DNA of 64,000 nucleotides from JAVVTR01 sp036653535 (lineage in GTDB: Bacteria > Bacteroidota > Bacteroidia > Bacteroidales > P3): assembly GCA_036653535.1 (NCBI GenBank), contig JAVVTR010000004.1, positions 66,202-130,201 on the forward strand. The letters run 5' to 3'. The translations under genes were made by a program, and so were the position numbers. This document shows positions 26,439-35,111 of the stretch, in pieces. The stretch's first letter is position 1, and each line of letters begins with the position of its first letter. The notes under the pieces are model-generated. The model was not told the origin of the DNA. It searched no databases and saw only the letters and a program-made list of their open reading frames with translations.

Positions 26439-27431
26439 ATGGCAATTTTAGCTTTTCAAAAACCAGATAAAGTAAACATGATCAGTCTGGACGATAAAAA
26501 GGGTGTCTTTGAATTTCGTCCACTGGAACCTGGTTATGGTATTACCATCGGAAACGCCTTACGTAGAATATTACTTTCTTCTTTAGAAGGTTTTGCCATC
26601 ACCTCTGTACGTATGGAAGGCGTTGAACACGAATTTGCTACCATCAAGGGGGTTGTAGAAGACGTTACCAATATTATCCTGAACCTAAAACAGGTTCGCT
26701 TTAAACAGCAAATCGAAGAACAAGATCAGGAAAAAATCCGCATGGTCATTACCAACCAGGGAGTTTTAAAAGCTGGGGATATTAATAATTTCCTAAACGG
26801 TTTTCAAGTTTTGAATCCGGAATTGGAAATTTGCCACATGGAACCAAGCGTAAAATTAACTATAGATTTAACGATTAGTAAAGGTCGTGGTTATGTACCC
26901 TCCGAAGAAAACAAAAACACCAATGATCCTGTAGGTACCATTGCCATGGATTCTATTCATACTCCCATTAAAAATGTTCAGTATGAAGTGGATAATTTCC
27001 GTGTAGAACAAAAAACCGACTACGAAAAGTTAACGCTTACTATCCTTTCGGATGGTTCTATTTCTCCTAAAGATGCGCTGAAAGAAGCTGCCAAAATCTT
27101 GATTTTCCATTTTATGCTTTTTTCGGATGAGAAAATAGCCATAGAAAATGAAGAAGATGATCTTTCTGAAGGTTTTGATGAAGGAGATTTGCACATGCGT
27201 CAACTACTAAAAACCAAATTAGCAGATATGGATTTATCTGTTAGGGCCCTCAATTGTCTTAAAGCTGCAGAAGTGGAAACCTTGGGAGAATTGGTAGCCT
27301 TTAACAAAACCGACTTATTAAAGTTCAGAAACTTCGGGAAAAAATCTCTTACAGAGTTAGACAATTTAGTAAAATCTAAGAGTTTGGAGTTTGGCATGAA
27401 CGTACAAAAATATAAATTAGATAAAGAATAA
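26439..27431 (+). CDS. rpoA: RNA polymerase subunit alpha
   Basis: 330-residue alpha subunit. The N-terminal assembly domain shows EFRPLEPGYGITIGNALRRI and LLSSLEGFAITSVRMEGVEH. An acidic linker (ENEEDDLSEGFDEGDL, about 239-254) leads to the C-terminal domain with MDLSVRALNCLKAAEVETLG and FRNFGKKSLTELDNLVKSKS, which binds UP elements and activators. Normal length. rplQ follows after 13 bp. Confidence 0.99.
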   Translation: MAILAFQKPDKVNMISLDDKKGVFEFRPLEPGYGITIGNALRRILLSSLEGFAITSVRMEGVEHEFATIKGVVEDVTNIILNLKQVRFKQQIEEQDQEKIRMVITNQGVLKAGDINNFLNGFQVLNPELEICHMEPSVKLTIDLTISKGRGYVPSEENKNTNDPVGTIAMDSIHTPIKNVQYEVDNFRVEQKTDYEKLTLTILSDGSISPKDALKEAAKILIFHFMLFSDEKIAIENEEDDLSEGFDEGDLHMRQLLKTKLADMDLSVRALNCLKAAEVETLGELVAFNKTDLLKFRNFGKKSLTELDNLVKSKSLEFGMNVQKYKLDKE

Positions 27432-27444
27432 GGAATTATAAGCC

Positions 27445-27984
27445 ATGAGACACGGAAAGAAATTCAATAAACTGAGCAGAACGCATTCTCACAGACGCCA
27501 AATGCTTGCTAATATGGCCTCGTCGTTAGTCTTACATAAAAGAATAAACACGACTTTGGCTAAGGCAAAGGCACTAAGATTATATGTAGAACCTCTTTTA
27601 ACCAAATCTAAAGAAGATACTACAAATTCAAGACGAGTTATTTTTAGTTATTTACAAAGTAAAGAAGCTATAAATGAGTTATTTAGAGAAGTGTCGCCCA
27701 AAATTGCGACACGTCCTGGAGGATATACTCGTATTTTGAAAACTGGTTTTCGTGTTGGAGATAAAGCGGAGATGGCCATCATCGAATTAGTAGACTACAA
27801 CCAAGCTATGTTGGGAAACAAGGCAGAAGCTGCTAAAACCAAGACCCGTCGTGCTGGTTCTCGTAAAAAGGCGGAACCCAAAGCCGAAGAACCCAAAGCT
27901 GAAACTCCTAAAGCCGAAACTCCTAAAGTAGAGGTAGCAGAAACGGAAGCCAAAGTGGGTGGAAATGCAGAAATCAAAGAATAA
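27445..27984 (+). CDS. rplQ: 50S ribosomal protein L17 with repeat tail
   Basis: 179-residue bL17. The first ~123 residues are the conserved protein (MRHGKKFNKLSRTHSHRRQM, MASSLVLHKRINTTLAKAKA, RPGGYTRILKTGFRVGDKAE). Residues 124-179 form a Lys/Glu/Ala/Pro/Thr tail with short tandem repeats (PKAEEPKAETPKAETPKVE). Tails of this kind occur on L17 of other Bacteroidota, but the repeats could vary in number between strains. Last gene of the ribosomal cluster; a terminator follows at 28021. Confidence 0.97.
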   Translation: MRHGKKFNKLSRTHSHRRQMLANMASSLVLHKRINTTLAKAKALRLYVEPLLTKSKEDTTNSRRVIFSYLQSKEAINELFREVSPKIATRPGGYTRILKTGFRVGDKAEMAIIELVDYNQAMLGNKAEAAKTKTRRAGSRKKAEPKAEEPKAETPKAETPKVEVAETEAKVGGNAEIKE

Positions 27985-28020
27985 ATTTAAACGCATTAAA
28001 TTTGGTCAGTAAAATCACAA

Positions 28021-28050
28021 AAAGGGTAAAGTTTTCTTTATCCTTTTTTA
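28021..28050 (+). terminator. Terminator after rplQ
   Basis: An 11-bp stem (28021-28031 with 28036-28046, one G-T wobble) with a TTTT loop is followed by a T-rich stretch to 28049. It lies 36 bp after the rplQ stop and 30 bp before eno. A TAAATTTG element at 27997-28004 just upstream could be an eno promoter, which would place this hairpin inside the eno leader. Confidence 0.75.
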
Positions 28051-28079
28051 TTTATAAATACCATTAAAAATATAAAAAT

Positions 28080-29372
28080 ATGAGTAGTATTGCAAATATT
28101 CATGCCCGTCAAATTTTAGACTCTAGAGGGAATCCCACGGTGGAAGTGGAAGTAGTTACTACCGGTGGAGCATTTGGCCGTGCTGCAGTTCCATCCGGAG
28201 CTTCTACTGGAGTACATGAAGCTGTAGAATTAAGAGATGGAGACAAAGGGATCTTTGGCGGAAAAGGCGTATTACAAGCCGTTCAGAATGTAAATAATGT
28301 AATCGCTAAAGAATTAGAGAACATGGAAGTAAGCGAACAAAATGCCATTGACACTCGCATGCTTCAAATAGATGGAACCAACAACAAAAGCAAATTAGGT
28401 GCTAATGCCATTTTAGGCGTTTCTTTGGCTTGTGCACATGCTGCAGCACAGGAAACAGGACAATATCTATATCGCTACATAGGAGGCGTAAATGCCAATA
28501 CCTTACCCATTCCTATGATGAATATTCTTAATGGAGGTTCTCATGCTGATAGCAATGTGGATTTCCAAGAATTTATGATTATGCCTGTAGGTGCATCTTC
28601 TTTCAATGAAGCTTTACGTTGGGGATCCGAAATTTTTCATTCTTTAAAAAATGTACTAAAAAAATTAAATCTTAGCACAGGTGTGGGGGACGAAGGTGGA
28701 TTTGCTCCCAATTTAAAATCCAACGAAGATGCTATAAAAGTGATATTGGAAGCCATAGAAAAAGCGGGATACAAACCGGGCGAAGATATTTTTATTGCCT
28801 TAGATCCAGCATCTTCCGAATTTTACTTGCCAGAGGAAAAAATGTATCATTTACACAAATCCTCCGGGGAAAAACTAAGTTCTAAGCAAATGGCTGATTT
28901 TTGGACTGATTGGACCAAACGATATCCTATTCTCTCTATTGAAGATGGTATGGCCGAAGATGATTGGGATGGTTGGAAAACCTTAACCGATCAAATTGGA
29001 GCCCATTGCCAATTGGTAGGAGATGATTTGTTTGTCACCAATGAAGAACGTTTACAAATGGGTATAGAAAAAGGCGTAGCCAACTCAATCTTAGTTAAGG
29101 TAAATCAAATAGGGTCTTTAACGGAAACCATCAATGCCGTAAATTTGGCCTATAAAAACGCCTATACTGCTATTATAAGCCATCGTTCAGGCGAAACCGA
29201 GGATACTACCATCGCCGATCTTTCCGTAGCTTTAAACACCGGTTTAATAAAGACTGGCTCTGCTTGTCGTTCTGAAAGAATTGCTAAGTACAACCAATTA
29301 TTACGCATAGAAGAAACACTCGGAGAGAGCGCCTACTATTTAGGGAAAGATTTTAAATTTTTGAAAAAATAG
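28080..29372 (+). CDS. eno: Enolase
   Basis: 430-residue glycolytic enzyme converting 2-phosphoglycerate to phosphoenolpyruvate. Recognised from IHARQILDSRGNPTVEVEVV, SGASTGVHEAVELRDGDK, the metal and catalytic segments VGDEGGFAPN, SIEDGMAEDDWDGW and LVGDDLFVTN, the catalytic Lys in LVKVNQIGSLTET, and SHRSGETEDTTIADL. Length and all active-site motifs are normal. It stands alone between two terminators. A possible -7 element (27997-28004) lies upstream of the rplQ terminator. Confidence 0.99.
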   Translation: MSSIANIHARQILDSRGNPTVEVEVVTTGGAFGRAAVPSGASTGVHEAVELRDGDKGIFGGKGVLQAVQNVNNVIAKELENMEVSEQNAIDTRMLQIDGTNNKSKLGANAILGVSLACAHAAAQETGQYLYRYIGGVNANTLPIPMMNILNGGSHADSNVDFQEFMIMPVGASSFNEALRWGSEIFHSLKNVLKKLNLSTGVGDEGGFAPNLKSNEDAIKVILEAIEKAGYKPGEDIFIALDPASSEFYLPEEKMYHLHKSSGEKLSSKQMADFWTDWTKRYPILSIEDGMAEDDWDGWKTLTDQIGAHCQLVGDDLFVTNEERLQMGIEKGVANSILVKVNQIGSLTETINAVNLAYKNAYTAIISHRSGETEDTTIADLSVALNTGLIKTGSACRSERIAKYNQLLRIEETLGESAYYLGKDFKFLKK

Positions 29373-29392
29373 GACTTCCATCCTCCTTACTC

Positions 29393-29428
29393 AAAAGCAT
29401 TCCGATTCCTTACGGAATGCTTTTTTTT
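29393..29428 (+). terminator. Terminator after eno
   Basis: A perfect 12-bp stem (29393-29404 with 29413-29424) with an 8-base loop, ending in a run of eight T (29421-29428). It lies 21 bp after the eno stop. One of the two clearest intrinsic terminators in the window. Confidence 0.9.
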
Positions 29429-29430
29429 TA

Positions 29431-29438
29431 GTATTTTT
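29431..29438 (+). promoter_or_regulatory. Possible -7 element for the patatin gene
   Basis: TATTTTTG matches TAnnTTTG and sits directly after the eno terminator, in the 234-bp gap before the patatin-like gene. No TTG is present about 20 bp upstream, because the terminator stem occupies that place, so the call is weak. Confidence 0.35.
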
Positions 29439-29606
29439 GCTACAATATTACTATTGTAAAAAGGAAACAATAAGTTCTGATTTTTATTAATTAAAAAAAG
29501 TTAATGAAAATCAATATTTTAATTTCCAAAAGGAGGTCTATAGCGTATTTTGGTAAATACTCCACAGACCAAAAGAAACAAGCCACCTTTTACCAATGTT
29601 CACCTT

Positions 29607-31904
29607 ATGTTGAAAAGAATTGTATTTAAAAAATTTTGTTTGGTCTTATTGTGGGGAATTTTGTTCTTTACCACATTTCCTTGTATCGCCCAAACACATA
29701 ACAATATAGTTCCGCTTGATAAAACACGTCCCAAAGTTGGGGTAGTACTTAGTGGTGGTGGAGCCAAAGGGATTGCCCATGTAGGCACCCTAAAAATCTT
29801 AGAAGAGTTAGGAATTCCTATAGATTTTATTGCTGGAACCAGTATGGGGTCCATTATAGGAGGTCTCTATGCTTACGGTTATACCGCCAAAGAGTTAGAC
29901 TCCATCCTAAGAGCTGCTAATTGGACTCAACTCCTTTCCGACAAACCTCTACAAGAAGATATTTTCTTAGTAGAAAAAATCACAAATAGTTCTTATTTTA
30001 TTAAATTCCCTTACGGAAAAGGAAGCAAATCTCTCATCCCTATAGGCCTTATAAAAGGGCAACACATTAATAATCTATTTTACACCCTAACGTCCAACGC
30101 CTACCTATCCAAAGATTTCAACGATCTTAATATTCCATTTTTCTGCATAGCTACCGATATTTTATCGGGGAAAGGAATAGTCTTAGACAAGGGCAATTTA
30201 GCTATGTCTATGCGGGCAAGTATGGCAGTCCCCAGTATATTTACCCCTATTGAAATAGACTCTTTTCTCTTAGTTGATGGTGGTATTGTAAATAATTTTC
30301 CAGTGGACGAATTAAAAGCTATGGGAGCCGATATAATTATTGGAGTAGATGTAGGGTTTCAATATGCAGGTAAAGAAAAAATAAATAGTCTTATGAATGT
30401 ATTAGAAGAGACCATATTTATGGGTTCTAAAGATAACATTCTAATCAATAGAAAACTTTGCGATGTATTAATAAAGCCTGATCTAAAAGGCTACACTACC
30501 TATAGCTTTGGCAAAACAGATTCCCTATTGGCTATTGGAGAAAGAGCGGCTTTGACCGCTTATCCACAACTAAAAAAGATAGCAGAGGAATTATCCAAAT
30601 ATCCAAAACCTCCTGTTACCGAAAAAAAAGAATACCACCCCCGTCCTGTATTATATATTTCCGATATAAAATATAATGGTTTAAAAAAATACAATGAAGA
30701 TTTTGTAAATCAGTCGTTGCAAATTGAGAAAAGAACATGGGTGAAATTAGCAGATATAACTAGAGGGGTGGAACGTCTTTATGGAACTTCTGTATTTGAA
30801 ACCGTAACCTATGAATTTCAAAAAGACTCTCTTCGTCCAGACGAATCTATCTTGATTGTAAATGTCAAAGAAGTGCCATCCAATACTTTTAATTTAGGCT
30901 TAAGATACGATAACCAAAGATCGGTTGCTTTATTAGCCGGAACGGTACTTCATAATTTAGGGGTTCCAAACTCTCGTTTAGCTATAGATGCAGAATTGTC
31001 TCAACTACCTATGGCCAGTGCGGATTATCTCTTTATGCCTACTTGGAACCGCAAAAAACACAACTATTCGCCATGGAAACCGAGTGTTGGGATTAAATAT
31101 CAATTTTATAAACTCACCACCAATTTATATAGGGCCGCCAATGATGTAAATCGAAAAACCAGCGAAGTAAGTGTACAAAACCACAGCATTAAAATTTATG
31201 CACAATCCAACTGGAAACGGAGTTTATTGGGTTTGGGTTTCGCCCTTGACTTTTCTAATCCTAAAGAAAGATTATCCGATCAAAGTTTAGCCCCTAATAA
31301 TTTAAGCAATAATAATTATTTTTATCCTTTTCTCTACTTTGCACACGATAGTTATAATGCGAAGTTTTATCCAACCAAAGGATTCAAAATGAATATAGAT
31401 GCGCGATTCCCAAACGGAATAAATTTGAAAAATTCAAATTTAGCTACCAGTTTTTTATCCCTATTTTGGACGGCGGAATTTGCCATCACTCCCATAAAAC
31501 GACTTTCTATCTATCCCGGTTTCTCTATTGGAGCCACCCTTTTTCGCACTAAATCACAAATTCCATTACAGCACCAATTTTACCAAGGAGGTTGCACGCC
31601 TATTAACGTTTGGAATACAGTTATGTTTCCTGGTGTATTATTTGGGCAATCGGAAGGGGCTCAAATGTGGAATCTCAAACTAAATATTCAAGTATTAATC
31701 ATTAAAAATCTTTATATTACTTTACGTGGTTCCTTGGGAAAAGCCACTAAGGATATTAAAGAGATGCTTAATCTAAAAAATTTAATCTACGGGGGAAATA
31801 TAGGCATTTCTTATAATACCCCTATAGGCCCCATAGGACTTAGCTTTCAATCTTCCAATCTACATCCTTTCAACATTTATATTCACGTTTGCTATTGGTA
31901 TTAG
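29607..31904 (+). CDS. Patatin-like phospholipase with POTRA and outer-membrane beta-barrel
   Basis: 765-residue outer-membrane protein resembling two-domain (type Vd-like) autotransporters. The order is: signal peptide (MLKRIVFKKFCLVLLWGILF, cleavage after CIA), patatin domain with oxyanion motif SGGGAKGIAHVG, nucleophile motif GTSMG near residue 78 and catalytic DGG in VDGGIVNNFP, a POTRA-like segment (SDIKYNGLKKYNEDFV), and a C-terminal beta-barrel with alternating aromatic strands ending in HVCYWY. The Ser-Asp dyad looks complete. I start at the ATG at 29607; a TTG at 29550 preceded by AGGAGG would add 19 residues ahead of the signal peptide. A lipase role at the cell surface or periplasm is likely but its substrate is unknown. 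Confidence 0.9.
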   Translation: MLKRIVFKKFCLVLLWGILFFTTFPCIAQTHNNIVPLDKTRPKVGVVLSGGGAKGIAHVGTLKILEELGIPIDFIAGTSMGSIIGGLYAYGYTAKELDSILRAANWTQLLSDKPLQEDIFLVEKITNSSYFIKFPYGKGSKSLIPIGLIKGQHINNLFYTLTSNAYLSKDFNDLNIPFFCIATDILSGKGIVLDKGNLAMSMRASMAVPSIFTPIEIDSFLLVDGGIVNNFPVDELKAMGADIIIGVDVGFQYAGKEKINSLMNVLEETIFMGSKDNILINRKLCDVLIKPDLKGYTTYSFGKTDSLLAIGERAALTAYPQLKKIAEELSKYPKPPVTEKKEYHPRPVLYISDIKYNGLKKYNEDFVNQSLQIEKRTWVKLADITRGVERLYGTSVFETVTYEFQKDSLRPDESILIVNVKEVPSNTFNLGLRYDNQRSVALLAGTVLHNLGVPNSRLAIDAELSQLPMASADYLFMPTWNRKKHNYSPWKPSVGIKYQFYKLTTNLYRAANDVNRKTSEVSVQNHSIKIYAQSNWKRSLLGLGFALDFSNPKERLSDQSLAPNNLSNNNYFYPFLYFAHDSYNAKFYPTKGFKMNIDARFPNGINLKNSNLATSFLSLFWTAEFAITPIKRLSIYPGFSIGATLFRTKSQIPLQHQFYQGGCTPINVWNTVMFPGVLFGQSEGAQMWNLKLNIQVLIIKNLYITLRGSLGKATKDIKEMLNLKNLIYGGNIGISYNTPIGPIGLSFQSSNLHPFNIYIHVCYWY

Positions 31905-31977
31905 GAGGCTTAGAAACTATCTTATTCTTAATATTAAAGCTCCCATAAATTACTTCTAAAAATTCAGTAAAAATGAG

Positions 31978-31985
31978 TATTTTTG
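31978..31985 (+). promoter_or_regulatory. Possible -7 element for holB operon
   Basis: TATTTTTG fits TAnnTTTG and lies 23 bp before the holB start, so the leader would be about 16-20 bases. No TTG is seen at the -33 position. It is the best candidate for the promoter of the holB-PSP1-gldH-PBP1A run. Confidence 0.35.
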
Positions 31986-32008
31986 CTATTTATTTTTAGA
32001 CGTATCAA

Positions 32009-33184
32009 ATGCTATTTAGAGATATTATTGGACAAAAAGACTTAATAGAAAAGTTGATCGGAGCCGTTCAAGCAGGACGTATTCCACATGCTCAACTTTT
32101 TAGTGGTCCCGAAGGTAATCAAAAGTTACCTTTGGCTTTAGCTTATGCTCAATATATCAACTGCAAACACAAACTTTTCGCTTCCGATGGCATAGATTTA
32201 CAAGGTTTATCTTCCGACTCCTGTGGTAAATGCTCCTCTTGTATTAAATTTGGAAAATTGATTCATCCCGATTTGCATTTTTTTTATCCTAATAACAACG
32301 GAAGTTTTGTTAAAAAAGATTCTCAAAGTATAGATTATATTAGTCTTTGGAGAGATCTTACGCTGAAAAAGCAAGGAGAATTCAGCTACAACGAATGGAT
32401 AGAAACTATGGATATAGGGAACCGACAAGCGAGTCTTAATATTCGGGATTGCAATACTATTTTACAAACGCTTTGTCTAAAAAGTTTTGAAGCGGATTTT
32501 AGAATTGTAATTCTTTGGATGGTAGAAAAACTTAGTGCCTCCATTTCTTCCGTCATTTTAAAAACATTAGAAGAACCAGAACCCAAAACCGTATTTTTGC
32601 TTATAGCCGAAAACCAAGATCAAATATTGGGTACTATTTTATCTAGAACCCAAATTATTCGTGTTCCAAGAATAGAAACAGAAGACTTAAAAAACGGTTT
32701 AATACAAAAAGGTACGAATGAGACAAGCGCCCTAAATATTGCAGCAAGTTCTGGGGGAAACTTAATAGAAGCCTTATGCAAATTAAGTATGGCTGGTAAT
32801 GAGTCTTTGTTTCATGAATACTTTGCCGATTGGATGAGAATTTGCTATAAGGTGGATATGCCAGCCTTACTCCTTTTTAGTGACAAAATATCCTCTTTAG
32901 GTCGAGAAAATTTAAAGTATTTTTTGCAAGAATGCCTCGATGAATTTAGAGGATGTTTACTTACACGCAACCATAATGAAACTTGGTTGAAAGTAGATGC
33001 AGAAAAACAAAAATTTTGGACTAATTTCTCCAAATATATAAGCAATAAAAATATCCCACAATACTATAAAATCATTAACGACGCCATATACAGCATTGAA
33101 CGGAATGCACACATCCCTACCCTATTTACGGATGCATCCTTAGAATTTTGCCGTCTCATTGCCGCCGAAAGAAAGAGAACATAA
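32009..33184 (+). CDS. holB: DNA polymerase III clamp-loader delta' subunit
   Basis: 391-residue AAA+ clamp-loader subunit. The N-terminus has the usual FRDIIGQKDLIEKLIGAVQA and IPHAQLFSGPEGNQKLPLAL, where the P-loop lacks GKT, as expected for a non-hydrolysing delta' subunit. A zinc-type cluster SCGKCSSCIKFGK is near residues 72-84, then LKTLEEPEPKTVFLLIAENQ and LSRTQIIRVPR (SRC-like arginine-finger region, here SRT). It begins a four-gene run with PSP1, gldH and PBP1A, spaced by 2-3 bp. Confidence 0.92.
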   Translation: MLFRDIIGQKDLIEKLIGAVQAGRIPHAQLFSGPEGNQKLPLALAYAQYINCKHKLFASDGIDLQGLSSDSCGKCSSCIKFGKLIHPDLHFFYPNNNGSFVKKDSQSIDYISLWRDLTLKKQGEFSYNEWIETMDIGNRQASLNIRDCNTILQTLCLKSFEADFRIVILWMVEKLSASISSVILKTLEEPEPKTVFLLIAENQDQILGTILSRTQIIRVPRIETEDLKNGLIQKGTNETSALNIAASSGGNLIEALCKLSMAGNESLFHEYFADWMRICYKVDMPALLLFSDKISSLGRENLKYFLQECLDEFRGCLLTRNHNETWLKVDAEKQKFWTNFSKYISNKNIPQYYKIINDAIYSIERNAHIPTLFTDASLEFCRLIAAERKRT

Positions 33185-33187
33185 ATT

Positions 33188-34624
33188 ATGCTTGAGAACG
33201 AAGAAGAACAAGAAATATTCCGTCGCGTATCGATGGATGAAAATATATATAACAGCCGTGGTTGTGATCATGCACCAAATATCGAAGAGTCGGGACATGA
33301 TCGCTATCTACAGATGGGGTGCTGCGCACAAATGTATTCGTACCAATGGTCGGATATGTTTTCTCAAATGAGTAAGGATAGTGACTTTGATATAGTCGAA
33401 GTCCGCTTTAAGAACACACATAAAGATTTTTTTCGTATTACCGAAGCAGTTAAAGATTATCAATGTGGAGATATAGTTGCTGTAGAAAGCAGTACGGGCC
33501 ACGATATGGGTATTATTTGTCTAAAAGGAGAATTGGTACGTATGCAACTTAAAAACAAGGGCATTGCTGAAGATTCCGATACTATTCGAAAAATATATCG
33601 CAAAGCTCGTCCAAACGATATTGATAAATGGGTTGAAACCATTCAAATAGAAAAAGAAATACAGAGAAGAGCAAGAGTTATTGCTTCTGAATTGGGCTTA
33701 AATATGAAAATAAATAATGTGGAATACCAAGGCGACTCCACTAAAGCTATTTTTTACTATACTGCCGATGAAAGAGTAGACTTTCGACAACTTATTAAAT
33801 TATATGCCGACGAGTTTAAGGTACGCATCGAAATGAAACAAATAGGAGCACGCCAAGAAGCTGGAAATTTAGGAGGCATAGGTTCCTGTGGAAGAGAACT
33901 CTGCTGCGTTACTTTCCTTCATAATTTTATTTCTGTGAGCACCCACGCTGCCCGTCTTCAACAAGTATCTCTTAATCCTCAAAAATTAGCTGGACAGTGT
34001 GGAAAATTAAAATGCTGCCTTAATTTCGAATACGACGTTTACACCGATGCTATAAAATCTTTACCTGATAGCAAAATTGTTTTAGATACCGAACAAGGTA
34101 GCGCACAATGTATAAAGACAGATCCTCTCAAAAAGACCCTCACCTACGTTTATGACAACGAACCTGGACATTTTTTTGAGTTAAATGCAGAAGCCGTATT
34201 TAAAATTATAGAATTAAATCGAAGCGGTAAAAAAGCAATGGATTTAATGCAAATGCAAAAGAAAGAAGAAGCCTCCAAAGCTATAGAAATTGAATTTCAA
34301 AACGTAGTAGGACAGGATGAACTCACCCGTTTCGATAAGCCACAAAAAAACAAGAAAAAACATTCAAACGAACACTCTTCCAAAGAAGAGCTTCCTAAAC
34401 TCGCCAATAAAATAGAAAAACCAAACGAGAGCAAAACCTCTGTGCAAAGATCAAACCTCGTTAGTAATAATACTGCGGAGAGTAAAGAGCTTCCCTCCAA
34501 TATAGAAAAACATAATTCTCTTAAAATAGAAAGTAAAACTCATTCTATCCCTAAGAACAACAATAAGCCTAATAATAAAAAAAACAAAGGAACTTCCTCT
34601 CTACAAAAACCTATACTAAAATAG
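33188..34624 (+). CDS. PSP1-domain (RicT-like) protein
   Basis: 478-residue protein whose core (about residues 60-385) is the PSP1 C-terminal domain found in Bacillus RicT/YaaT, part of a complex that affects mRNA processing and development. Two CxxxxCC clusters are visible, GSCGRELCC (Cys 234, 239, 240) and GQCGKLKCC (Cys 271, 276, 277), suited to binding an iron-sulfur cluster. The last ~90 residues are a disordered Lys/Asn/Ser tail. The N-terminal ~45 residues include a Cys pair (GCCAQMYSY). It starts 3 bp after holB and ends 2 bp before gldH. Linkage to holB recalls Bacillus, where yaaT follows holB. Confidence 0.88.
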   Translation: MLENEEEQEIFRRVSMDENIYNSRGCDHAPNIEESGHDRYLQMGCCAQMYSYQWSDMFSQMSKDSDFDIVEVRFKNTHKDFFRITEAVKDYQCGDIVAVESSTGHDMGIICLKGELVRMQLKNKGIAEDSDTIRKIYRKARPNDIDKWVETIQIEKEIQRRARVIASELGLNMKINNVEYQGDSTKAIFYYTADERVDFRQLIKLYADEFKVRIEMKQIGARQEAGNLGGIGSCGRELCCVTFLHNFISVSTHAARLQQVSLNPQKLAGQCGKLKCCLNFEYDVYTDAIKSLPDSKIVLDTEQGSAQCIKTDPLKKTLTYVYDNEPGHFFELNAEAVFKIIELNRSGKKAMDLMQMQKKEEASKAIEIEFQNVVGQDELTRFDKPQKNKKKHSNEHSSKEELPKLANKIEKPNESKTSVQRSNLVSNNTAESKELPSNIEKHNSLKIESKTHSIPKNNNKPNNKKNKGTSSLQKPILK

Positions 34625-34626
34625 CT

Positions 34627-35109
34627 ATGAAAGGATCATTAAGAGTCTTAATTACTGGAATTTTATTGGGAACAGTAGTGATATTTAGTAGTTGCAATAG
34701 AAATGTGGTAATTAACAAAATGCTAAATACCCCTACCCCCTATTGGAATTATAATGATCCCTTAAATTTCAAAGTTGTAATTACAGATACAAATTCTACC
34801 TATAATTGTTTTTTATCCATAAGCCATACCAAAGATTACCCATGGATGAACACCTTTTTCTTAATTACCACTACTTTTCCGAATATGGAAATAAAAACCG
34901 ATACCATTGAGTGTTTAGTTGCTGATTATCAAGGAAAATGGATTGGACAAGGTATAGGTAAATACAAAAACATATCCTATCTTTTTAAAAGACACATACG
35001 TTTCCCCATCCCCGGGGAATACCAGTTTGAAATACAACAAGCCATGCGTATAGATACCCTATCGGAAATAAAACGTATCGGTTTAAAAATCATGAAAAAT
35101 CCGCAATAA
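34627..35109 (+). CDS. gldH: Gliding motility lipoprotein GldH
   Basis: 160-residue lipoprotein. A hydrophobic signal (LRVLITGILLGTVVIFSSC) ends in a lipobox Cys at residue 23. The mature part has the family pattern YWNYNDPLNFKVVITDT, SISHTKDYPWMNTFFLIT and FPIPGEYQFEIQQAMR. In Flavobacterium GldH is needed for gliding and is linked to the type 9 secretion apparatus. It is also kept in non-gliding Bacteroidales, so gliding is not implied. Its presence fits the T9SS cargo at 60441. Confidence 0.9.
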   Translation: MKGSLRVLITGILLGTVVIFSSCNRNVVINKMLNTPTPYWNYNDPLNFKVVITDTNSTYNCFLSISHTKDYPWMNTFFLITTTFPNMEIKTDTIECLVADYQGKWIGQGIGKYKNISYLFKRHIRFPIPGEYQFEIQQAMRIDTLSEIKRIGLKIMKNPQ

Positions 35110-35111
35110 TT

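Noticed and set aside
29531..29550. AGGAGG followed by TTG, considered as a Shine-Dalgarno start for the patatin gene
   Set aside because: It would put 19 hydrophilic residues before the signal peptide, and this phylum rarely uses Shine-Dalgarno sequences; the ATG at 29607 gives a normal signal peptide.
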